Positions 17,137-24,386 of a stretch of DNA of 37,080 nt are shown here, piece after piece; position 1 is the first letter of the stretch; each line of letters begins with the position of its first letter. The notes under the pieces are model-generated. The model was not told the origin of the DNA. It searched no databases and was given only the letters and a program-made list of their open reading frames with translations. The DNA is taken from NCBI GenBank assembly GCA_015206805.1, contig JADEZP010000013.1:1-37080 (forward strand). Reading direction: 5' to 3'. The position numbers and the translations under genes were made by a program. The DNA comes from Quinella sp. 1Q7. Its GTDB lineage: Bacteria > Bacillota > Negativicutes > Selenomonadales > Selenomonadaceae.

Positions 17137-18720
17137 ATGAAAATCGGAACCATTACCAAACGCCTCAACGACGTATTGCAAACCATGAATGACGAATACG
17201 AAAATTTCTGCGCGCCGTTTTATTCCAGCAATGATTTTTTCCGCAAGATTGAGCAGCTCAAAAACAATCGGCAAAATTCCGTCGCGCCGAGCATTCTGGC
17301 GGAACTTTATCGCATGTATGACGCGGTCGGCATACACTGCGAACGCGGCAGGGAGCTTGATTATTATTTCGACTTGGCGGACGCGGCGGACGGTCTCAAC
17401 GACGTTGCCATTCAGCAGAAGATGATTCGGACGCTGTACGACAATTACGGCAAATATCCGTCGCCGCAGGATTATATGGCGCGGATTGTCGACAAGCTGT
17501 CCGATCCGCAAGATTTTCGGCGGGACGATACGTTGCGTCTGCGAATTCTGAAACAGTTCATCAAGTACGGCGATTATCTGAAGGACGCGCATTTCGGCGG
17601 GCAGAAGGAAATTTTCCGTTACGTCAAGGAAAAAATTTCTCGTCGACCGACGACGGCTGACATCCTCGACAATTTGGACGACGGCATATTCGACAAACTG
17701 ACTGCCGCCGACAAAATTCAAAAGAAGCCCGACGGCAAATTCGGGCTCATCAAGCTTGCCGACGATTTGGCGACGGGGAAATTTCGCACGGGCGGCGCGA
17801 CTAAGCGCGGCTTGTATCTGTTCGCAATGGTCTTCGGAATGACTTTCGGCGCGTCGGCGACTGCCGATAACGACATCGAAAAAAATCTTTTCCGCGACTA
17901 CTACTCAAACAATCTGATTCGATTCATAACCGACGACTGCCGCGACGGCGCGGGCGATTACGAATTGCTTCCGAGCGGCGCGGGCATCAACTATAAAAAT
18001 TTCGCCGAAATGATATACCTGTATCACATTGCACGCGATTATTCTCCGCAGGACAAGATAAAATTTTCCGCGCAAATGATTCGCGACGTTCAGTCGGACG
18101 ACACGCCGCAAGAGTCGGCTCAAGCGCATGATACCGCCTTTTACAGAAATTTTTGCGGCGAAATTTTCGACAAGCCGCCCGCCGAGTTCAAAGCATTCGT
18201 CGCCGAAAACTACGATTGCTCAACCCGCGCAATTGATCCGAAGTCCGGCAAACCTTACGCCATCGGGCTCATGCAGGCGCAACTTGAGCAACGGACCGCG
18301 CAGGCTGTTCACCGCGAACTTTTGCGGAAGCTGGAAACTTTGACTGCCTTGGACGAATGCGATTACGGGCTTTGGTTCGTTGAGGTCGACAAACTCCACG
18401 AAAATCCGTTGCGTGACGCGCCGCACTTCAAGGACTTTTGCGAACTGCTCAACAACGCCAATCGGCTTTTGAAGAGCAAGCGGAATTTCGACAGCCGCAA
18501 CGTCACGCGGACGGCTTTGTTGGCGGTTTATTATTATTGGCACAACGAATTTCACAATCAGAGCGAGCTCAAGCGTTGGACGAACTTCGCCGAACATTTC
18601 CGCGCGTTCAAAGACGGCGTCAACTTTTGGTTGGAGCGGGCATTTTATCAGCCGTTGGACACGAAAAATTTTTTCGACATCGCCGTCGTATTTTCGTCGT
18701 ATGCTTACTTGAATCTTTGA
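17137..18720 (+). CDS. Unrecognised 527-residue protein of the accessory island
   Basis: I do not recognise the family. The open frame extends upstream to a GTG at 16981, but the first 52 codons look non-native and overlap the region behind the palindrome. ATG 17137 follows GGCAGGTG and is the better start, giving MKIGTITKRLNDVLQTMNDE. The protein is mainly helical and polar with many charged residues. Its most distinctive part is KRGLYLFAMVFGMTFG followed by DNDIEKNLFRDYYSNNLIRF (about residues 225-270 from the chosen start), and there is no convincing membrane helix or catalytic motif. It ends 12 bases before the kinase-RyR-nuclease gene, so the two products are very probably made together, and this one may be a regulator, sensor or scaffold for the other. 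Confidence 0.6.
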   Translation: MKIGTITKRLNDVLQTMNDEYENFCAPFYSSNDFFRKIEQLKNNRQNSVAPSILAELYRMYDAVGIHCERGRELDYYFDLADAADGLNDVAIQQKMIRTLYDNYGKYPSPQDYMARIVDKLSDPQDFRRDDTLRLRILKQFIKYGDYLKDAHFGGQKEIFRYVKEKISRRPTTADILDNLDDGIFDKLTAADKIQKKPDGKFGLIKLADDLATGKFRTGGATKRGLYLFAMVFGMTFGASATADNDIEKNLFRDYYSNNLIRFITDDCRDGAGDYELLPSGAGINYKNFAEMIYLYHIARDYSPQDKIKFSAQMIRDVQSDDTPQESAQAHDTAFYRNFCGEIFDKPPAEFKAFVAENYDCSTRAIDPKSGKPYAIGLMQAQLEQRTAQAVHRELLRKLETLTALDECDYGLWFVEVDKLHENPLRDAPHFKDFCELLNNANRLLKSKRNFDSRNVTRTALLAVYYYWHNEFHNQSELKRWTNFAEHFRAFKDGVNFWLERAFYQPLDTKNFFDIAVVFSSYAYLNL

Positions 18721-18732
18721 GGCGGTGACTTC

Positions 18733-21700
18733 ATGGGAATTTTTTTCAGAAACGGCGATTCGGTCACGTTGCACGAAGGCGAATTCGGCAGGTCGCTCAA
18801 CTTCACGATTCGGCGCAAGATTGCGTCGGGCGGCTCCGTCATTTGCTACAAAGCCGTTCACGACGACAATTCGGGCACCTTGCGTGTCTTCAAAGCCGAC
18901 GACGAGGGCAATTACCTTGAGCCGTATCGCTTGCTGAAAATTTTGATGCGCGACAACGACGAGATGAAAACTTTTATTCCGCAAGTCGAGATTTATCGCG
19001 ACGACGACGGGCGGCTTTACGTTTGGAACGTTGAGCCGGAGCTGACGACGTTCAAGGATCTTTGCGCCGCCTTCAAGAAAAGTTCCGCAGTCAACGCCGC
19101 GTATAACTTGGTACTCGTCTTGAGCGCGATGAAAAATCTGACGCAATGCGTCCGCACCCTGCACACGGCGGGGCTTATTCACGGAGACATCAAGCCTTCA
19201 AATTTCGGATTCGTTGAGCGCGGCGCAGAAATTCTGCCGCAGACAATTTCGCTGTTCGATGTGGATTCGATTTGCTCCGTTTACGCGACGCCGTCGACCT
19301 TCAAAGGCACGCCCGGTTTCAGCGACCCGTCGACGCCCGTAAATAATCTCAACGACATTTACTCAATCGGCGTAACTTTTTTCTACGCGCTGACGGGTGA
19401 AATTTTCGACGCCAAAAATTTCGCGACGATTCAAGATTCGGTTGACAGCTCGCCGATTTTGTCGAACGTCACAAATCTGCACCCGAAGTTGAAGCCGCGC
19501 ATTGTCCGCCTGCTGAAAAGTTGCTTGAGTCGGCGCGACGAACGCTGCCCAAGTTGCGAAGAATTGTTGCGGAATTTCGACGGCTGCTTGTACTGCGCCA
19601 TACCGTCCGAACTTGCCGACAGGTCGGGCGCGGATTTTTGGGCGGACGTCAAAAAATATTTCGTCGCTCACCAAAAATCTGACGTCGCCGAAATTTTTCA
19701 ACACCTGCTGTACGAAAAACCGCTGTATCTCCACCATCAACACGCGCCCGAAAGTTTGAACGTGCTGATTGTCGGTTGCGGTCGATATGCGCAAGAATTT
19801 TTGGACACGTGCCTTGTCGTCGGACAAATTCCCGACGTGGCTTTGAACGTCACAATTCTCGGCGCGGACGCCGCTGATTTCGAGCTGTATTTGGCGAATC
19901 GTCCCGAACTCAAAAATTTTTTCTCAATCGGCGAAAACGCTTTGCCGGAAAGTTACGGGCACATAACTTTTGAGCGGCAGGAGCTGTCCGCAGATGATGT
20001 CGCCGCCAACGAAAAAATTCTGCAGGATTTTCTTTGCGACGAAGCCGCCACTCAACCGCATTATATTTTCGTTGCGCTGGGAAGTAATCGCATGAATCGC
20101 ATTGCCGCCGAAGCTTGTCGCGACGCGGCGGACGTTCTGGAAATTTCCTGCGAGGTTACGTTTGTTTGCGAGGGCAACGGTCGCCAAAACTCCGACGGGC
20201 GGACGACGCCGATTTACATTGACGACACGCCGACGAATTTCCGTTGCCACGAGGAACTTGAGCGCATGGCGTTCAATGTTCATCTGCTGTGGAAGACGAA
20301 TTTGCAAATCGATTATCGGGCGGCGCACAGAGAATTTTTGGTGCCGTACTATCACAAATCTTGCGTGCTGTATGCCGTTTCGCTCAAGTACAAACTTTAC
20401 GGCGTGCATTTGGATTCGGACGAGCTGACGCCATACGATTGCGCCGAAAAATTTTTCCGACTTGATTTGGACGACAAGCGGCGCGAGCTTTACGACAAGC
20501 TGGTTTACTTTGAGCATCGACGCTGGGTTGCCGAAAAAATTTGCGACGGCTGGACGCGGCGCGACATTGCCGATTGCACCGACGGCGAATCTAAAGACGT
20601 TAAGCGCAAGAAACATGTTTGCCTTGTGCACAGCCGACCCGATCAAATTTTGGCGCGGGAATTTCCGTTGCCGAAGTGGACCGGCGCGGTTGCCAAGCAG
20701 CTTGATAAACTTGACGAGCTGGACCGAATGAGCGTAGAGCTCCACAAATTTTTTGTGCGGCGTGCGAAAATTTTCATGAGCAACAACATTTTGAGCGGCG
20801 AGTCGGCGACGACGTTGCGCAACATTTCGGGCGGTGACAAAAAAATTTTGACCGCGCTCAACGAATGGTTTGCCTGTCTACGAGACATTTGGAACGGACG
20901 GCGTCAACGCGTCTTCATGTACGAAGGTCTGCGCGACAATCTGAAGTCCGCGATTAAATCGTTGCCTTCGGGCGACAAAAAAACTTCCACGTCGCTGATT
21001 GATTTGATTGACAGCCAATTTAAAATCATCTGTGCGAGCATGACGTTCAAAAATTACAAAGACATTGACGCCGTAATGATTCGCAACGTGCCGTTTATCC
21101 TGACGTACACGCGGAAAATTTCGTTGGTCGTGCCTTACGACTTCGGCGACAACACGGCAATTTTCGGCAACATCGCCGCCAACGTCGCAGTGAATGCGCA
21201 GACGATAATTTTCCTGTTGAGCCTGTCCGACGAAAAAAATTTCGCCGCCGCGATTAACTCCGTCCGAAACGATTTGCCTGCGCTCCGCAAACTTGCCGAC
21301 AAAAAAAATCTCCGCGCCACCTTCGAGTTCGTCGTTGCCTTCGACAAAAATAAAATCCGCGACGAATTGCCGAACACCCTGCGCAGTGAGCTTGAGACCG
21401 TCAATCGCGTCAAATGTCGCAAGCTGTTGCCGTTCAGCGACGCGGCGGACGTGCCGAAAATTTTTGGCGGCTACTTCAAACGGCGTTGCAGGTCGAGCGG
21501 CATTTTTATCGCGGTGAAGAATTCGACGGCACTTTCGGCAATGTTGGAGGCGGGCGGCTTCCACAAAAATTTTGACGTCTGCGAATTCGACATGCGCCGA
21601 CAAATTTTTGACGCAAGCGGTAAGGCGGCGTTGCTGAAGTTCATCGACAAGCCGACGCACCTTACGACGACGGATATTTTCACGCTCAAAGGTGCCGCCG

Positions 21701-22704
21701 TCCTCAAGCACGACGCGCCGGAGTTCTTCGAGACTTACGGAGACTTTTGGCGGCTGTATAACGCGTCGCCCGACGTGTGGAAGAAACTTTGCACGACGCT
21801 GAAAAATTTTTCGGAGAACACCGCGCCAGTCGCCGTGCTGAAAAAATATCGTCCCGCGCGTCAAGATACGGAGCCGACGACCTTCAAATATCTGATTCCG
21901 TTCGAGTGTAAATTTGCCGCCGAAAATATTTTGACCGAACTCAAGCGCAGGGAGATCATCGAGCCCGACAGCAAAGTTACCGTCAAGACGACGACCGCTT
22001 GCGCCGTGCTGATAAAAACCAAATGCGTCGACGATAACACTGCCGACCAATACGACAAAATTTTTTCCGCGCCGCACATCTTGCAGAATCCCGCGAACGT
22101 CGAAATTATTTCCGCGCGCGCCGAAGTTCAAATCAAATTCAACAATTTGACCGTAAAAAATTTGCCGCGCCCGAATGATTCAGCCGTGATTGACCTGCTC
22201 AAGCGGCTCGGCGACAAAAATTTTCTGACCAACCTGCGAATCTCTTCGACGGTAAGTTTCACGTTCCCGACACGCCCGATAAAAGATTTGCTGACGGTTG
22301 AAGGGCGCGTGCTCGAAATTTTTGTTTACCACAGTTTGATTGCGTCGGGACTGTTCGACGACGTGTCCTGCGGCTGTGAAATTTCGTGGGCTGACAGCGA
22401 CGCTCGGAACGAATTCGATTGCCTCGTCACGAAGGGCTTTCAAACCGTCTTCATCGAGTGCAAGGCGCGGCGCGAACTTGACCAGAATTTTTATTACAAG
22501 CTCAACGAACTGACTCGGCAATTCGGCGTGAATGCGCGGGCGGTACTCATTGCCGACACTCGCGAAAAAGGTTGGGAGGAATTCGCGCAAGTCAACGAAA
22601 CTCAACGTCAACGCGGCGAAATGCTGAACATCGCGACCATTTGGCGGGCGGACGAAATTAACAACATCGCGTCCACTTTGCATAAACTTTTGAGCGACAA
22701 CTAA
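18733..22704 (+). CDS. Multidomain kinase - Rossmann - RyR - DUF1887/Card1-type nuclease
   Basis: The protein has 1323 residues. Residues about 20-290 form a Ser/Thr kinase domain: a Gly-rich IASGGSVICYKA, the catalytic loop HGDIKPSN (H150-N157), and FDVDS in place of DFG, with D176 kept. Residues about 340-500 begin LNVLIVGCGRYAQEFLD and read as a TrkA-N-like Rossmann domain. Residues about 585-640 match the RyR domain (YFEHRRWVAEKICDGWTRR, then KRKKHVCLVHSR). A long middle part is unassigned. Residues about 1186-1323 read as a PD-(D/E)xK nuclease like the C-terminus of Card1/Can2 (DUF1887): E1195 in VEGRVLE, D1229 in NEFD, and E1242 and K1244 in FIECKA. No CARF domain was recognised. I infer a signal-gated nuclease whose state is set by phosphorylation and by a nucleotide. 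All domain calls come from reading motifs. Confidence 0.7.
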   Translation: MGIFFRNGDSVTLHEGEFGRSLNFTIRRKIASGGSVICYKAVHDDNSGTLRVFKADDEGNYLEPYRLLKILMRDNDEMKTFIPQVEIYRDDDGRLYVWNVEPELTTFKDLCAAFKKSSAVNAAYNLVLVLSAMKNLTQCVRTLHTAGLIHGDIKPSNFGFVERGAEILPQTISLFDVDSICSVYATPSTFKGTPGFSDPSTPVNNLNDIYSIGVTFFYALTGEIFDAKNFATIQDSVDSSPILSNVTNLHPKLKPRIVRLLKSCLSRRDERCPSCEELLRNFDGCLYCAIPSELADRSGADFWADVKKYFVAHQKSDVAEIFQHLLYEKPLYLHHQHAPESLNVLIVGCGRYAQEFLDTCLVVGQIPDVALNVTILGADAADFELYLANRPELKNFFSIGENALPESYGHITFERQELSADDVAANEKILQDFLCDEAATQPHYIFVALGSNRMNRIAAEACRDAADVLEISCEVTFVCEGNGRQNSDGRTTPIYIDDTPTNFRCHEELERMAFNVHLLWKTNLQIDYRAAHREFLVPYYHKSCVLYAVSLKYKLYGVHLDSDELTPYDCAEKFFRLDLDDKRRELYDKLVYFEHRRWVAEKICDGWTRRDIADCTDGESKDVKRKKHVCLVHSRPDQILAREFPLPKWTGAVAKQLDKLDELDRMSVELHKFFVRRAKIFMSNNILSGESATTLRNISGGDKKILTALNEWFACLRDIWNGRRQRVFMYEGLRDNLKSAIKSLPSGDKKTSTSLIDLIDSQFKIICASMTFKNYKDIDAVMIRNVPFILTYTRKISLVVPYDFGDNTAIFGNIAANVAVNAQTIIFLLSLSDEKNFAAAINSVRNDLPALRKLADKKNLRATFEFVVAFDKNKIRDELPNTLRSELETVNRVKCRKLLPFSDAADVPKIFGGYFKRRCRSSGIFIAVKNSTALSAMLEAGGFHKNFDVCEFDMRRQIFDASGKAALLKFIDKPTHLTTTDIFTLKGAAVLKHDAPEFFETYGDFWRLYNASPDVWKKLCTTLKNFSENTAPVAVLKKYRPARQDTEPTTFKYLIPFECKFAAENILTELKRREIIEPDSKVTVKTTTACAVLIKTKCVDDNTADQYDKIFSAPHILQNPANVEIISARAEVQIKFNNLTVKNLPRPNDSAVIDLLKRLGDKNFLTNLRISSTVSFTFPTRPIKDLLTVEGRVLEIFVYHSLIASGLFDDVSCGCEISWADSDARNEFDCLVTKGFQTVFIECKARRELDQNFYYKLNELTRQFGVNARAVLIADTREKGWEEFAQVNETQRQRGEMLNIATIWRADEINNIASTLHKLLSDN

Positions 22705-22717
22705 TCGAAACTTCAAG

Positions 22718-22751
22718 CGTCGGCAGTCTGAACTGTCGGCGATTTTTTTTT
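22718..22751 (+). terminator. Strong rho-independent terminator
   Basis: CGTCGGCAGT at 22718-22727 pairs over its full length with ACTGTCGGCG at 22732-22741 (two G-T pairs), with loop CTGA and then nine T. It divides the island into two transcription units. The next 90 bases hold a C-rich stretch and must contain the promoter of the second unit, but I see no convincing -35/-10 pair. Confidence 0.88.
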
Positions 22752-22845
22752 GCAGAAATTCGCCCCCCTGACCGCCCCCAAAAATTCTGTGCGATTATGT
22801 GTCCACGGAAGTAATCAACGGCAAATTTGAGAGGAGAGCATAACA

Positions 22846-23676
22846 ATGAAAAAGCACAATTCCAACATGATCGGTATCGTCGGCAAAGAGGGTTACGAAG
22901 CTGTAACCGGTGCGCGTGCTTTGGAACGTGCGGGACAGTGTTCGCAACTCAAAGGCGTCGTCCACGAAATTATGTTCTGCGACAAATACAACGCCACGCC
23001 CGCGAATTTGTTGCAGGGCAATCACGCCGCATTGACGCAATCGACGACTGCGCGCATGAAAGATGTCGTGATGACCAACAATGGCAGAATCGTCGGGCAC
23101 GCCCAGCTTAAAGATACCATCAGTCCGAGCGGCATACGCAAGACGATTGAGCAGATTAACGGCGGGCATTACGGCAAAACGTCAGTTATCGGTACGGAAG
23201 AGACCGTTGAACGCATTGCCGGCAAAGTCAGTCAGCGCGTGCGCTCGTCGGGCATATCGTCCGAAACGACTTCGCGCATTGCCGATAAAGCTCTTGGTCG
23301 TCTGCCCACGGCGTCGGCATTGGGTGCGGCGGTCAAAAGCGGCGGCGTTGCAGGTGCGGCAGTCGGCGCGGCGGTTGAGGCGGTTTCGTCGATTAAAGAC
23401 GTTTTGGACGGCAGAAAAGATGTCGGCGACGCGGTGATTGATGTCGGCGGAGCGGCTGCCAAAGGCGGAATTACCGGCGCAATTTCTGCTGGCGCGGGCA
23501 CCACTGCGGCAGGTTTGACGGGCGCGGCTGTGACTTCGCTGGCAAGCACGGGCGTCGGCGCGGCAATCACGGGCACCGCAATTGGAGCCACTGCCGTTGC
23601 CGCCGCACCACTCGTCGTCGGATTCGGTGCCGCCTGCGTTGTCGGAAAATGTATCTCGTCGCTGTTCGATTGGTAA
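22846..23676 (+). CDS. Putative REase-like domain with Gly/Ala-rich hydrophobic tail
   Basis: The protein has 276 residues in two halves. The first (about 35-130) has HEIMFCDKYN with E41, then TARMKDVVMTNNG with D73, then VGHAQLKDT with Q88 and K90. The E...D-x14-QxK spacing is that of a PD-(D/E)xK nuclease fold, which makes a nuclease or nuclease-derived domain plausible; this is inference. The second half, from about 155, is extremely rich in Gly, Ala, Thr and Val with glycine-zipper spacing, and ends with a hydrophobic segment around AVAAAPLVVGFGAACVVG. That suggests membrane insertion or oligomerisation, as in pore-forming toxins and effectors. It is the first gene of the second island operon, behind GAGAGGAGAGC. 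Confidence 0.55.
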   Translation: MKKHNSNMIGIVGKEGYEAVTGARALERAGQCSQLKGVVHEIMFCDKYNATPANLLQGNHAALTQSTTARMKDVVMTNNGRIVGHAQLKDTISPSGIRKTIEQINGGHYGKTSVIGTEETVERIAGKVSQRVRSSGISSETTSRIADKALGRLPTASALGAAVKSGGVAGAAVGAAVEAVSSIKDVLDGRKDVGDAVIDVGGAAAKGGITGAISAGAGTTAAGLTGAAVTSLASTGVGAAITGTAIGATAVAAAPLVVGFGAACVVGKCISSLFDW

Positions 23677-23697
23677 TTGCGGAAAGGAGCTGTCATC

Positions 23698-24093
23698 ATG
23701 AAAAATTCGGTTATCAATCTCAACACGGCGTCGGCATTGAGCTCGGCAGTCAAAAGCGGCAACATTGCGGGCGCGGTTGTGACTTCGTCGGTAAGTTCGG
23801 GCGTCGGCACAAAAGCTATCGGCTCGGCAACGGATGCTGAAGCATTCATGAGACGTTCGGTTGTCAATTCCGATGCGGTGAAGGAAATTTTTTCGGGAGG
23901 TAGAACTTACACGGGCATGACGAAATTTTTTTACGGACTGCCGACAATCACGCCGAGGCAGTTTGTCGGAGCCGTCGCGTTCCTAATCGACGACATCATC
24001 AGCGGCAAGAAAAATCGGTTGCTCAACTTCATCGGGAGGCTGAAAATCAAATGGCGAACATTGACGAAAAAATTTACCGTCCCGCACCGATAG
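23698..24093 (+). CDS. Small Gly/Ala-rich protein related to its upstream neighbour
   Basis: I chose ATG 23698, which lies 8-9 bases behind AAAGGAGC, giving 131 residues. The family is not recognised. Residues 10-26 read TASALSSAVKSGNIAGA, almost the same as residues 155-171 of the protein encoded just before (TASALGAAVKSGGVAGA), so the two share a module. A hydrophobic Gly/Ser/Val stretch follows, then ITPRQFVGAVAFLIDDIISG and a basic tail (GRLKIKWRTLTKKF). It could be a membrane partner or an antagonist of the larger neighbour. Its end overlaps the start of the RyR gene by 43 bases, which suggests translational coupling. Confidence 0.55.
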   Translation: MKNSVINLNTASALSSAVKSGNIAGAVVTSSVSSGVGTKAIGSATDAEAFMRRSVVNSDAVKEIFSGGRTYTGMTKFFYGLPTITPRQFVGAVAFLIDDIISGKKNRLLNFIGRLKIKWRTLTKKFTVPHR

Positions 24094-24353
24094 ACACGGC
24101 GGACGTCGTCTTACCGTCGGAGTTTGCGGAACTCGGCGAACAAATTGCCCGAAACAATCACGAAGTTTGGGCGCAGTCGCGAATTCAAGACGGCTGGACT
24201 TACGGCGAACGGCGCGACGATATCAAAAAGCAGTCGCCCTGCTTGGTGCCGTATGAATTTTTGCCCGAATCCGAAAAAGACATCGACAGGAACACTGCGT
24301 CGGAAGTCTTGAAGGTCGTGATTAAGCTCGGCTTCAAAATTGCAAAAGCTTGA
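24051..24353 (+). CDS. Stand-alone RyR-domain protein
   Basis: The protein is 100 residues long, and nearly all of it is one RyR domain, the small module named after its repeats in ryanodine receptors. The recognisable text is YRPAPIDTADVVLP near the N-terminus, then LGEQIARNNHEVWAQSRIQD, GWTYGERRDDIKKQSPCLVP (residues 48-67), and YEFLPESEKDIDRNTASEVL with the terminal hydrophobic helix VIKLGF. In bacteria these domains occur in conflict-system neighbourhoods and have been proposed to bind nucleotide-derived ligands. A second RyR domain lies in the 1323-residue protein of the upstream operon. Its ATG lies inside the preceding gene, behind GGGAGG at a rather long distance. Confidence 0.88.
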   Translation: MANIDEKIYRPAPIDTADVVLPSEFAELGEQIARNNHEVWAQSRIQDGWTYGERRDDIKKQSPCLVPYEFLPESEKDIDRNTASEVLKVVIKLGFKIAKA

Positions 24354-24386
24354 GCCGAATTTTCCCGCACCGAAGAGGTTATGCTC

